NCBI GenBank assembly: GCA_028023455.1
Contig: JAQFVV010012423.1
Coordinates: 1,567,273 to 1,631,272 of the forward strand
Direction: 5' to 3'
Source of the DNA: Epiperipatus broadwayi
Taxonomy: Eukaryota > Onychophora > Udeonychophora > Euonychophora > Peripatidae
Length of the DNA: 64,000 bases
Shown: positions 11,785 to 23,356 of the stretch, one piece after another
Numbering within the stretch: position 1 is the first letter of the stretch
Layout of the letters: every line of letters starts with the position of its first letter
Made by a program: the position numbers and the translations under genes
Notes under the pieces: model-generated
What the model saw: the letters and a program-made list of their open reading frames with translations, nothing else
The model's database searches: none
Told to the model about the DNA's origin: nothing

Positions 11785-14700
11785 ATTTGTAGATTATGAA
11801 AACTATCTTTAATGAGACTAGTCATTGATAATTCATAGATGAATATGATTGAGTTAGAGTGAGTTATTATATGACCATACAGAGAAAACTTACTATACAT
11901 ATTACATATATTTATTTTCATTTGTAGTCTAATTACTACTTTTTTTCTATGCACATAGCAGTCAAAAATTCATTTTGCATTTTTTTCCATAGATTATAGT
12001 TTTTTAATTTACTTTATTAAAGTTTACATTGGCACTTTTTTGTGTGTGTTTGTGACTGAATTAATGCACTTTCCCAACTTAAATGTAGATATTCTAATTC
12101 ATGCCTATAAAAGAAATTCACACATATAAAAGATTGAATAAGATAATGCTTCAGAGTTTTTTATAATTGTTTGCTTGTTATTTAAAAAATATCACATGAT
12201 CACCATTCTTAGTAGTGGCACTGGAGAGTTTTGTCTCTGCACTTAAAAAATGATTGCTGAAGTATTTTTGAAGCAGAAAAAAAATGATTGTTTATTTGCT
12301 TGAAGATGGGAGTTATGATGTTCAAGCATCAAAAGTGTGTCTTGTGCATAACTTTTTAAGTTTGTCACTCTACCAAGATATAATAAAAGTTGTATCAATA
12401 GTTGGTTACAATATCAAAATTTAATTACATTGAAAGAATGTTAGTATCAATTTTAATGTGCATTGCACATTTTTAACTTTCTTAATGTCTTCTATTATAT
12501 ACTTTAATATATTGTTGTTGTTTTTTTTAATTTTTTTAAATTATGTTGATAAATCAGTACTATCATACAGCATTTGAGTTAATTTTATAAAGACTGCTTG
12601 AAAATAGACTTGTAATAGCTAGATTTTAGCATGATATATTAATTACCTAATGTTCAAAGATTTTTCAGATTTAAATAACCTCAGGATATTTTAGGTAGCC
12701 AATAGGTTATCAAGATGTGGCTATCAATCCATCACTGACTGATAAGTGAGTCCTTAGCATATTTATCTGGAGTATAAGAGCCATGAAATAACAACTATAG
12801 TATTTTAGTATATTATAGATATCATCACTTCTGAAGTACACTTTAGCTATAGTCTATCTTTACATTTTACATGGAGAATGTATTAAAAATAATATAAATT
12901 TCAATGATAGCAAGTAAAGTAAACAGAAATCTATAGATTTAACTGTTCTGGTTTTTAGTTTTAGCAGTGAGAACTAGAATTTAAAGCTGTAATCAATAAA
13001 CTTATGCATATAGCAGCCATCTTTTACTTTTTATACTAATCAATATAATAAAAAAATTCCTACGATTGTAAACTCAAGCCAAGTTTCTTGTATGATTACA
13101 TGAATATGATGTCCGATCATTTTCTATATACTTTAGAGGCTCATTTATATGGCATTGTTTCCAAAAGCTGTTTACTTATTATGGTTTGGATTCAAATACT
13201 AAGGTTTTTTTTAATTTTAGGCTATTAGCTAAATTATTTAAATTATTTAAATTATTACTATTTAAATCTTCAAAGCACATGCACATTAACTTAATAGCTG
13301 ATTATTATTGCTATTAGCTAGAGTAATATGAAAGAGTAAAAGATGGCTTCTGGATACATAATTGCATTGGTTCATGTTTTTAATTCTTATTCTCATTGAT
13401 TTTTGAATGAAAACTATTCACTTAGTTGCTGCAGTTGATTAGTATAGAGATTAAGTCTGAATCATGAAGTGTTGATAAATTATAAAAATGAAATGTCCAT
13501 TTAAGGTTAATATTCAATGCAAGTAAACATTAGTAATGTAATTTAATATAATAATCTGATCATAACAATTCATCAAATCCACTGTATTCTTTACCAAGGT
13601 TGATTGATGGGATATTTCAGATATAAAATTGTTTCTCTTTTATGAGAAATAAAACCTGTAAATAGTTTAAATCAATCCTTACAAGTAATATTGGATTTGC
13701 AAATTCACCAATAAACATTGGTTATTGGACCATTTAGTTAAATATTATTTAATTATTTATAATGGAATAAAAAATATTTTTCTCAACAAAGCTATGAATG
13801 AATTGGACTTCTTTCTATAGTTACTTTACAATGATATTTAATATTCATATTTGTTTATAAATTTAAAAATTATTTACATTAATAAAATAATTAATGAAGT
13901 ATGAATAATTAATAAAATGTATTTATGGTAATAAAATATTAGGGTAAAGCAACTTTTGGCACATCCTTATATAAAAATAACAGAATGTGAAATTATTGCT
14001 ATATGCATTGCATAAATATAAAAAAAGTCTAATCCATTTTTGCTTAAAATTAGGATTTGGTTTTTATTCTGCCATTATTATGAGATGCTAATTAACTGAT
14101 GTCTAGCAATAAAAATAAATATTAATTCAATCAATGAGTGATATAAAATTACTGAGCCAATATGTAAAAATGGAAAAACATTAGTTATATTTGAATTGTG
14201 CAAATTATTTCTGATATAAGATACCAAAATGGAAAGAGGTGTTATTTTGCTTTATCTAATGAATAAAAATGTTCAAAATTAAATATAATAGGAATTCTTA
14301 TTGGATTGAACATTGCATAACATACTTTAGTTTTCAGGCAAATAATGTTTTCAGCAGATAATATTAATAAATTTGGATACTGTATTAGAAATGTAGTGCT
14401 TGGATCAAATATAGAAATAATATTATGTAATTATTTTATTCTACTAGGATCTTTTTTACTTTTATTTTCCTTTTCATGATTGCTTTTATTATTGTAGCAA
14501 AATGTTTTTACATCTGCAGCTGAAAAGCTTTCATTTTTTTTAAATATAGCTGAAAACACTTTCAGTGTGGGACACTAGAATCATAGCTCTCATTAATTGG
14601 CTAGGTATGCTGCTATATTTATTGAGAAATAATTAGAATAATTATTTAAATTAAGTTTTAAATATTTCACTTATTTGAAAGTTGAATACCATTTTATTTC

Positions 14701-14931
14701 TTATTAATGGATGTGATTGCGGTTGGTAATTAAACCACACCTCTTTGAGTTTTTTCTTCATGTCATATCTTTCCATGCAGGCTACATTGATATTCTTTGG
14801 ATCAAAGGCATGACTGAATTGTTGCTCATGTTCCCAAAAGCTGGATTTGTATTTAAGATTATTTTTTGAATACTTATATAGATATTTGTTTTGTGACTCT
14901 TGTCACAATGTTTGCTTCCAATTCCCTATAG
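11785..14931. other. AT-rich stretch without a recognisable gene
   Basis: No coding region, RNA gene or repeat that I can classify. Short open frames lack domain signatures. A small run of 'aaattattta' repeats lies near 13235-13262. Confidence 0.5.
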
Positions 14932-15153
14932 TACACAGCTGTGCAGGCAGCTTGGCTGCATTTAATTTTATATACAATCTGCAATATGTTCTCCAGTAAT
15001 AGTTTATCTTTAGTGTTGTATATTAATCTGTTAACATTAGGGAGGGATTCAGAACTGCCGTTAAATGTTAGAGCTCAGATCTTTTTTATTTTATGTGTTT
15101 TTGGATGTATGGCAACTTTAATCATGGTTTACTTTTTTCATGGGTTTGTACAG
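14932..15153 (+). CDS. Candidate internal exon with hydrophobic segments (low confidence)
   Basis: An open segment of 74 codons follows a plausible splice acceptor (pyrimidine-rich tract ending in CTATAG at 14931) and can end at TACAG/GTTG (15153). The translation starts YTAVQAAWLHLILYTICNMF and includes IFFILCVFGCMATLIMVYFF, which would be a membrane span. I do not recognise the protein. Local composition is less AT-biased than the flanks. The reading phase at 15153 does not match the next candidate exon; a weaker donor at 15106/15107 (GAT/GTATGG) would. It could equally be chance. Confidence 0.25.
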
Positions 15154-15310
15154 GTTGTTTTATATTTTTATAGAATATTTTAATTACATTTAGTAGGTTG
15201 TTTGTGGATTTATGAATATTATTCTTTATAAAGGTAAAACATAGTATATTATAAAAATAAGTGAATTAGTTATTTTTAAAATAATAATCATTATTATTAA
15301 TTTTTTGTAG

Positions 15311-15429
15311 TGTCTTTACAAGGTTGGACAACTAAGTACACTAAACAGAAGTTTACAGAGTTTCTATTAGTGGCTATGCCAAGCAACTCTGATCATATAA
15401 ATGCTGTGCACACTGCAGGGACATTCCAG
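15311..15429 (+). CDS. Candidate internal exon, 39 codons (low confidence)
   Basis: A T-rich tract and TTTTTTGTAG at 15301-15310 form a good acceptor, and TTCCAG/GTATGA at 15429/15430 a good donor. One frame is open throughout: it begins SLQGWTTKYTKQKFTEF, continues LLVAMPSNSDHINAVHTAG and ends TFQ. The other two frames have stops. Codon choice is varied rather than AT-driven, which favours real coding sequence. I do not recognise the family. The exon needs one base from the previous exon to complete its first codon. Confidence 0.35.
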
Positions 15430-16364
15430 GTATGATTTCTAATAACAAGAGTGTATAAAGTAGTTTATATTTTTAAATATTTTAATTCTAGTATTTAACA
15501 ATTATAATTTTTTAAATGATTGTTTTATTTATCTGGTCTTTTTAATCATCTAATTATTATTTTACTTCTATAATTTTATATATTAATGTTTTTGTTAATT
15601 TGTTTATTTCACAAATGAACTCACTTAATTTTTTAATTGAATAATTGACTACAAATCAAAATTCATTCAGAATAATGTGCATCAAATGATTACAAAATAA
15701 ACATGCCCAATTCAAATAGTTTCATAAACTAGAGATGCTGCCTATTTTATGCCAGCTATTTTAAACTTGATTAGTCAGTTTTTCCAGATAATAATGCATT
15801 TTAACCCCCAAATTGAGACGGATTTATAGATTTTGCCTTTATCATTGAAGTGTTGGGATTTAAAGCTGGAATTAATTTATAATGCATTTGACAGCCAACT
15901 TTTTCTGATTTTCACATTGAAAGGAATATTAAAAAAGCAGTTAAAGGTGGCTTCCAGGTTCATAATTGTATTGATTTTAGCTTGAAATTTTAAGCCATCA
16001 TTGATAAATGTAAAAACCAGAAAATGATATTGGGGATAAAGTTTAATTCATATTTTCTGGTAACTACTGATTACTCAAGCTTACAATATAGGGTGATAGA
16101 ATAGAGTGCTACCTTTGTTGACTGTAGTAAGCTGAAAAAAGCAAGTGTGGTTATATTGACATTTAAATAATCTCATAATCATCTTTATTTACAACTAAGT
16201 CATATGGTTTCATATAGTAGTGAAAATTAAATATTAATTTTATATATTCAAGACACACCTCAAAATTTTTTGCATGAATTGTTCATATGCATTTAATATC
16301 CTGCTAATCTCAAAGACATTTTACATAAAGAACACTTTTGTAGGCTATCTGCTCCAATTATTAT
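15430..16364. other. AT-rich stretch without a recognisable gene
   Basis: Nothing supported here. If the preceding segment is an exon, this would be intron. Confidence 0.5.
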
Positions 16365-16665
16365 TTACATGTGTGATTCAAACTCAGACTTTCACACAAC
16401 CCACTACTCTCATTGCCATCTCATATTGCTGACCCACCTGATCACACACATGTTGAAAAGATAAATAATCACCAATATATGTATTTCATGCTAAACTAGC
16501 AATCCATCAGTTGGTCTAGATTACTATCTTCTCACATATATATAATCAGTTCTCAGCTTTATATTAAGATAGCCAATCTTCATATTTTAATGGACAGGCT
16601 TCAAACTATTTTAACTCACAACTCTTCAACCTTCCATTTCATTGAAAATCTGAAGATATATCTCC
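16365..16665 (-). mobile_element. SINE-like element with hammerhead-like module, copy 1
   Basis: This is one copy of a dispersed family found also at 18595-19263 (twice, inverted), 28580-29060, 29658-29942 and 59700-59925. Landmarks on the minus strand are a 5' part with 'gaagagttg', a ribozyme-like module at 16460-16542, and a 3' end resembling a tRNA B box ('gagtttgaatcac'). In this copy the hammerhead core is damaged by an extra G (CTGATGGA where CTGATGA is expected). Confidence 0.7.
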
Positions 16666-16734
16666 CCATTTTGACATTTTAATCATTCTAACCTTCCCTT
16701 TCAAGAAAAATAATCATATTAATAATAAATATGT

Positions 16735-17160
16735 TAGGGTAGGGAAAAAAAAATTTTATATATTTATTTAAAAAAAATAATATAAAATGTTAAAATAAAT
16801 AAGTAAAACATCATCACAAAAAAAAAAACTTGGTATTAATACTTCATATTTTGAAAAAAATAAAAATTTTAAAAAAAAGAAGTAAGAAAAATTTTAAAAA
16901 GAAACCCTAAAAAAAAAGGATAAAGATTATTATTAAAAAAAAAAAAAGAAAAATAAAATTTATAATTGAGGAAAATTATAAAAAAAAAACTGAGAATTGG
17001 GTTGTTGGTAAAAAAATAAATATATTTTTTGATTGATTATTTTTTTTTTAATTTGGGGGTGAGGGGGGGGAAAAATAAAAGAGAAAAAAAAGAGAGGAGG
17101 GGGGAGGGAGAAAAGGTGGGGTTCGAACCCCCCCCAAAATAAAAAAAAAAAATGCAGGTT
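16735..17160. repeat. Low-complexity purine-rich tract with G runs
   Basis: A/T homopolymers are followed at 17053-17120 by dense G runs (including runs of eight and six G) within AG-rich sequence. A 'ggttcgaacccc' motif at about 17120-17132 looks like a tRNA T-arm/B box and could be a remnant of a tRNA-derived element, but I find no matching A box. Confidence 0.6.
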
Positions 17161-17679
17161 TAAACCTGTACATTGTATTATTTATATGTGTGTGTATATA
17201 CATATATTTATAACAATTTATTATCTGAACAGTTTAACCTAATGATAAGACTCAAAATTTGGCTACTTGATCTAATTATTATTATTATATATATAACAAT
17301 CTTGTATTCTCTAAGCAGTTTAATGTAATGATAAGACTCAAGAGTTAAAGATTATTGAAAAAAAAAAAAAGATAACGTGAGGTCAATTGTGTTGAATTGT
17401 TTTTCTCAGCCTATTTTAGCATTTTCACTTTGAATATACTCACCAAATTTATCTTAACCATTAATTAATAGTAAGATTTTGTATCACAGAGAAATTGCAT
17501 AATTTAAATGTTTAATATAACAATAAATTGTAAATTATGATAAATTAAATATTCAATGGCCAATTAATATATTTATTATGTTATGAAAAAAATACATTGG
17601 GAAAATAAATACATTTTAAATTTCCATAATTTTCTTGTAATTTGTTAAGGTGCAATTTTTATTAATACTTGAAAGAATA
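17161..17679. other. AT-rich stretch with short similar segments
   Basis: Two short segments near 17228-17260 and 17318-17350 share 'taatgataagactcaa'. They resemble the tRNA-like head of the repeat starting near 17680. Nothing else is recognisable. Confidence 0.45.
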
Positions 17680-17860
17680 TGTATATTGACTTAGTTCAAT
17701 ATCCTATCTCATTGGGAGAAATTAGTACAATGATGGGGTGAAAGATTCAAGAGTTAAATATCCATGGATTACATCTTAGTCTCTGTTGCTTCTGCTATTC
17801 AATCATCATTTGATCTCCTGATCAAGAAATTGATTAATAATAATAATGTTGGTTCAATAA
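17680..17860 (+). repeat. Possible tRNA-derived SINE, family B
   Basis: The sequence 'acaatgatggggtgaaagat' followed by 'tcaagagttaaatatccatgg' and a 'ctcctgatcaa' block matches, with divergence, the repeat at 54956-55085. That copy reads 'ggtagaatgatggactcaag', then 'taaagatacctgg', then 'ctcctgatgataaatc'. The shared head has loose A-box and B-box resemblance. No complete cloverleaf is visible. Confidence 0.4.
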
Positions 17861-18594
17861 ATCCACTCACTGGCAAGAAATTAATTCATAAAATAGAAAT
17901 TTATATTATTTTTGGATTTAAAAACATTACAATTAATTTATTTTTCATATTTTTGTTTTAAAAAAAAAGAAATAGGAAATATTTTATATCAAAGTGCATC
18001 TTAATGATATAAGGGGCTTCATTATTTTAGAATGTAGTCTGATATCAAAATTCAATGATAGTTTAACTTTTATGTACTAAAATACAGTTTCAAAAGGAGA
18101 TTACATAAGAAATTTCAGAGGGTTATAGTCAAATAATAAAGTGATATATCTCAGACTGCCTTCATTAATAGGAATTTATAGTATTAATAAGAGTACGTTT
18201 ATTTACATATATACCACATTTTTGGACTTAGCATTCTATGAATAATAAATGGAATTTTTTTGTTTTAATCCAAAATTTTTATCTATAAAAACCAAACAAA
18301 TTTTATTTTTATGCATAAAAGTTATATGTAAATGTAATAAAATAAAGGACATTTTATATTTTGAAATAAAATTTGAGTCAGTAGTTTTAGCATGTTTTTC
18401 AAGAATTTAAAACTGTAGTGTATACGATGAAAATGGTTAATTTGATTTTAAAAAGGGATTAGTCTATGTAAATGATTATGCACCTTGTTAATTAGAATTA
18501 ATAAATTATATATATATATACAGAATAAATGAAAGCAACCTTTCCATAAGTAAAATGTATTCAGTGAATCTGTATTTGATAAATGATAATATAT
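17861..18594. other. AT-rich stretch without a recognisable gene
   Basis: I see nothing beyond AT-rich sequence and a short TA microsatellite near 18508. Confidence 0.5.
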
Positions 18595-18670
18595 AGGGTA
18601 TATGAGCACAGACTTTCACACAATCCACCACTCTTCACTCTATTTAATAACACTGATACACTTAAACACA

Positions 18671-18736
18671 TAATCACCAATATACGTATTTCATGCCAAA
18701 CCAGCAATCATCAGTTTGTCCAGATTATCATCTCCA
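18671..18736 (-). ncRNA. Hammerhead-ribozyme-like motif, left arm
   Basis: On the minus strand the core CTGATGA (18714-18708) is followed by a 5-nt/5-nt stem II around loop GGTTT, then GAAA. A perfect palindrome ATACGTAT serves as stem III, and TTGG follows as the 3' strand of stem I. Defects are a U-U mismatch at the base of stem II and one mismatch in stem I (ACAAA where ACCAA is expected). Confidence 0.5.
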
Positions 18737-18744
18737 CACTTATA

Positions 18745-18746
<2 letters not shown>

Positions 18747-18836
<90 letters not shown>
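18747..18836. repeat. TA dinucleotide microsatellite
   Basis: An almost pure TA run of about 90 bp lies inside the left palindrome arm, at a place where the right arm has only a short TA-rich stretch, so it expanded after the palindrome formed. Confidence 0.9.
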
Positions 18837-18839
<3 letters not shown>

Positions 18840-19102
18840 AGACAATCCTCATACTTTAATGGATAGGCTTTAATCTACTCCACCCTCCAACTCTTCAACC
18901 GTCCATCCAATTGAAAAATCTGATGATGGAATGCTCAAAGGCAATCTCAGCCTCAGGGTGGCCTTTGAGCATTCCATCATCAGACTTTCAATTGGATGGA
19001 CGGTTGAAGAGTTGGAGTGTGGAGTAGGTTAAAGCCTGTCCATTAAAGTATGAGGATTGTCTATCTTAATATATATCTGAGCACTTACAGTGTATATGTG
19101 TG

Positions 19103-19173
19103 GAGATGATAATCTGGACCAACTTATGATTGCTGGTTTGGCATGAAATACGTATATTGGTGATTATTTATCT
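19103..19173 (+). ncRNA. Hammerhead-ribozyme-like motif, right arm (damaged core)
   Basis: The layout is the same as in the left arm, but the core reads CTTATGA (19123-19129), losing the invariant G of CUGAUGA. Stem I (CCAA with TTGG) and the palindromic stem III ATACGTAT are intact. Cleavage activity would not be expected. Confidence 0.5.
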
Positions 19174-19263
19174 TTTCAACATATATGTGTTTAAGTGTGT
19201 CAGTGTTATTAGATAGAGTGAAGAGTGGTGGATTGTGTAAAAGTCTGTGCTCATATACCCTAT

Positions 19264-22200
19264 GTATTACATATGTATAGACACAGGTATATAATAGAGC
19301 CTGTGTTTCAGTTATTATAAATGATAATGAAAATGGACAAATAAAAGGGGGGGGGGGAATAATGTTCAAAATCAAATTAAAAACTTTAATTTGGGTATCA
19401 TATATATATTTCAAATCGTCATTAGCACTATTTTGAACATTATTATTGTGTGAAAAAAAGTATGTCTACAAACAAAAATAATAATATTTTTTAATATTCA
19501 AATGTCAATTATAAGTATACTTATCCACTCCTCCCCACAACACACATACACAGATGAAAAATAAATCATTAAACACAAAAAAATATTTTCAAGTAGGAGC
19601 ATACTTATGAAAAAATAATGTCACATTCTAATGATGGTAGGATCATTATATAAAAAATTTCTCAAATCTGCTTGTAATACCAAAAAGTTAAAAAATGCGG
19701 TTAAAAAATGTAATCATACACTTTGCAGAATAAAGAAAGATAAACATTCCAAAATCTCTTGGACAATCATCTTTTGAATTTAGTTTAGTGTACAGTCGTT
19801 ATTATCCTATACATTTAAACATCAGCATTAACAATGTAAACAATAAAAAAATTGATTTTGTAACTCATATTGTGTTATCCAAATACTTGTAATATACTAT
19901 TTCATTTGAAATGAAAATAGTGACATTATTTCTCCTCCATTCTTGGTCAAAATAAAAGGTGTAGGCAAAATTCATCACTCATATACATTACGTAAAAGAA
20001 TTCAATTTCTTAAATTTAATACATTTTGTCAAAATCCTTGTTGCATTTGCATCACAAACAATCATAATGCCAAAGTTCAAAAACTTTTGTAAAAAATACA
20101 TGACTTGTGAGATATAAGGTTATTAATTATTTTGAAATTAGTACTTATTCGATGGATCATTCATTTTATCATATTTTGTCCATTTTTCTTCAAATGAATT
20201 AATTAATTTTATTAAAGCAGTAAAAATGAAATGGGAAATCTCATCTCAGAATAAATTATCTTTAATCCAAACTTATATAACCATGTTAAAACTATTTATA
20301 AGTAATTCATCATTGTTAGAAACTATTCATTCTTATTTTAAAAGAAAGAGAGGAGGGGGGGGAGATTCAGAAAAAATTAAAAAAAAATTTTATAAAATTG
20401 AATTTTATAATGATTGTACAAATCAATCCACAACCACATATATATATGCGTATAACACATGATGGCTTTTTAGTTTTAAACAGTATTTATTGATTATAAT
20501 AGGAGAAAAACAAATTACATAAATATGCAGTATTTTACATAGAACATGTTGGATTATTGAATATAGAATTTACAGTATTAATAGACATAATTACACATAA
20601 AAATTTAATATTTATAATTTGTATGGTTGTATAACAGGAAGAAAAAAAAACAAATAAAAGGGTATATATTTTCCCTCTATTATACATAGTATATATGTCA
20701 CTTCTGATCATCCCTTCCCAATATACTGTATATATATATAACAAAGAATTCATTTAAAAATAATAAAAAAAATTGTTAAATAGTGGACACAGTGATGCTG
20801 GTAATGAGAGCAAGCTATGTCATTACTGCATAAAGATGAAGAGATGCATGGCCTGAACTTTGCTTATTTAACTTATTGTAAATTAGACACGAGTTTTAGA
20901 ATATCTGATTAAGACAAGAGATTTTTCAGAAACCAAATAAATAAATATTATAAAGATTGTGATTCTAATATTATAAAATAAATCATGTAGATATTCTTTC
21001 TATTCGGTCCATCAAAGATGATATTTTGAAATAAGTCATAAAGTAGATTATCCAGTAACATGTATGCAAGAAGAACAATGTGAAAGAAAATAGTCTAAGA
21101 TCTCTGATGAATGATGAGTCAATTATATTTATGATTTGCAAACATTTTTATCAAAAACTATTTTTAGATAGCTCAGACAAATTTGTTTGAATTAGAAGAT
21201 TAACTATTTGAATTCTAAATATTGATACTTAATTTTTTGTGTGTATATGTATCTATTATTATAAAATGAGGCGAGGTAATTATATATATTTTGTAATATT
21301 GGCTATTTCATAGCATCCAATACTTTTTTTTTACAGAAAAAATAATAATATCTTGTTATGTATATCTAAAAATGTAATTCTTAATAAATTTATTTTTAAT
21401 TGTTGGAGGTATGTCAAATGAAATATTAGTAATAAGCATTTATAATTCAGAGTATAAATTCATTAATATTACCATTTCATTAATTACTCTTCCTCATTTA
21501 AAAATAGAAATAGAATGTAATGCATTATAATTGATTTTTTTTTTTTACATTTTCTTGCTAACTTATTTGTATGCATTAATTTTTTTTTTTTTAATGAAGG
21601 AAGTGGAAAATTTAATAGTAGTTGGTTAAAATGTGATCCCAGAATAAATAAAATATGTATGCAAGAAATATAATATATATTGTAAGATAAACTTTGAAGA
21701 ACACATTAATATATTTTCTTTTTAATATTAGAAGATAATTTTTTGTTGTAAAGAAAAGAAGGATTGGGAAACCCAAAAACTTTTGGAGATGATCATTTCA
21801 GAAAGAGAATATTATATATAATACCCATGAAAATTTTCATGCTGAAGATTTACTCTTATTCTAGGATAGAGAGTACTGTACTTTCTAGACTTGAAAACAA
21901 GTGAAAATTAAAAAGAAAAAAGAAAAAATAAAGAAACAAACCATCTGACTAGCTTTTATGTATTAATTCACTGATTGGGATGCAGGGTAATTTGATATTA
22001 ATTTCCAGAAGAATATATAATAAAATACTCAGATGTGACTTTGAAGAATTGAATTATGAGAAGAGAATCCAGAAAATATATAATAAAGATAAAGAAATGT
22101 TGTATTGTTGGAATAATTTTAAAAGTTTAATTACAATAAACAAGTTACATGCAGCTACAATATCTAATTAAACTGCAATTGGAGTTGATATACTGGATTT

Positions 22201-22430
22201 ACCTATACCTGGTTATTAATTATGTCAAATAGTATTATAGCAACAGAAGCAAAAAAGCTTTTTTTTTAGCAAACTGGAATTGAAAAACTTTGGAGATCGG
22301 AAATTCTATTATTTTTTTATAAAATAAGGTGACATTAAATTAAGTTTTTTTTATCTATTTAGGGAAGGAGATATATTTTTCAGTAAAGAAACTATAAAAA
22401 CTTTTTGTCAATGCTTTATATATATATATA
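19264..22430. other. AT-rich stretch without a recognisable gene
   Basis: No supported gene. Poly-G runs lie near 19348 and 20354; many T or A runs occur near 21300-21600. Short open frames, including one at 21980-22171, show no domain signature. Confidence 0.5.
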
Positions 22431-22912
22431 TATTAATCAATCCTTTCTTATAAAATCTTTAATTTTTTTTTTTTTTGTACAATGCTTAACATTCATCAAC
22501 ATCGACAGTTTCGATTGCCCCTGCAATCTTCTTCAGAACTATAAATATATACACATATATATAAATATAAATTACACAACTATATATAAATTATATACAA
22601 ATTATATAAATCCTATAAAATCCATATATATATATATATTCATAAAAATATACAAAAATATTTATCACCTGTATATCCCCTCAAATACATGAACATTAAT
22701 AAAATAATTGAAATCTTTTAACACCTTAATTTTATAGGATTTATATAATTTGTATATAATTTATATATAGTTGTGTAATTTATATTTATATATATGTGTA
22801 TATATTTATAGTTCTGAAGAAGATTGCAGGGGCAATCGAAACTGTCGATGTTGATGAATGTTAAGCATTGTACAAAAAATTAAAGATTTTATAAGAAAGG
22901 ATTGATTAATTA
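22431..22912. mobile_element. Long inverted repeat resembling a Penelope-like pLTR pair
   Basis: Arms 22431-22622 and 22729-22912 are reverse complements over about 185 bp around a 106-bp loop. The right arm reads, in its plus direction, a hammerhead-like block (22814-22845) followed by 'gatgttgatgaatg' and 'ttaagcattgtac'. Penelope-like elements often insert as inverted partial units and carry such ribozyme motifs, so I place it there tentatively. No coding remains are visible. Confidence 0.55.
22808..22862 (+). ncRNA. Hammerhead-like motif in inverted repeat
   Basis: CTGAAGA (22814-22820, fits CUGANGA) is followed by one extra A, a perfect 6-bp stem GATTGC/GCAATC with loop AGGG, then GAAA (22838-22841), CTGTC and GATG. 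Stem I pairing is weak (about three pairs including wobbles). The extra A at the base of stem II is unusual. The same motif is present in reverse complement at about 22505-22535. Confidence 0.45.
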
Positions 22913-22998
22913 ATTAAGGCAATGCAATAAAGAAACAAATTAAAATTATATATATATAATATTATAAATTGATGTCTGTATTTCTTTAAAGAAATATA

Positions 22999-23356
22999 TG
23001 TAATCTTCTAATATATATTGGTAAATACAGTAATCAAATATTTTGAAAAGTATAAAAAATATAGTCATCACTTAGGAGCACTTTCGACTATCCTCATAGT
23101 CTTTGTCAACTAATACTTTGAAAGGCTAACCTTACCATAATTCAATGATCTTAATGTTTGCTGCCCATCTATTACTTAAGTCCTGCTTGTATTTATATAT
23201 TAGCATAGCTTCCTTTATGGTAAGGTTAACCTTTCAAAGTATTAGTTGACAAAGACTATGAGGATAATTGAAAGTGCTCCTAAGTGATGATTATATATTT
23301 TTTACTTTTAAAAATATTTGGTTATTGTATTTACTAATATGTATTATAAGATTATA
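22999..23356. mobile_element. Inverted repeat with Penelope-like terminal signature
   Basis: Arms 22999-23139 and 23217-23356 are near-perfect reverse complements around a 77-bp loop. The right arm contains 'gttgacaaagactatgagg' followed by a variant of 'atagtcgaaagtgctcc', very like the 'gttgataaagactac' ... 'gaaagtacttc' block of the Penelope-like element at 38.6 kb. A hairpin GACTAT/ATAGTC precedes GAAAG, as stem II of a decayed hammerhead would, but the CUGANGA box is degraded (TTGACAAA). Confidence 0.55.

Larger units (their letters stand above)
18595..19263. mobile_element. Large palindrome: two inverted copies of the hammerhead-SINE family
   Basis: The left arm (18595-18942) is repeated in reverse complement as the right arm (18961-19263), separated by an 18-bp spacer (18943-18960). 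Outer ends read 'agggtatatgagcacagact' and its complement. Each arm carries a full family copy: tRNA-like end outside, ribozyme-like module in the middle, 5' end of the family at the centre. The left arm has gained a TA microsatellite. Transcribed RNA would form a long hairpin. Confidence 0.85.

Noticed and set aside
18583-18873. Open frame of 96 codons with an Ile-Tyr repeat
   Set aside because: It is produced by reading through the TA microsatellite within a SINE copy and has no coding support.
19124-19414. Minus-strand open frame of 96 codons
   Set aside because: It lies over a SINE arm and a poly-G tract; no domain, and the frame crosses the element boundary.
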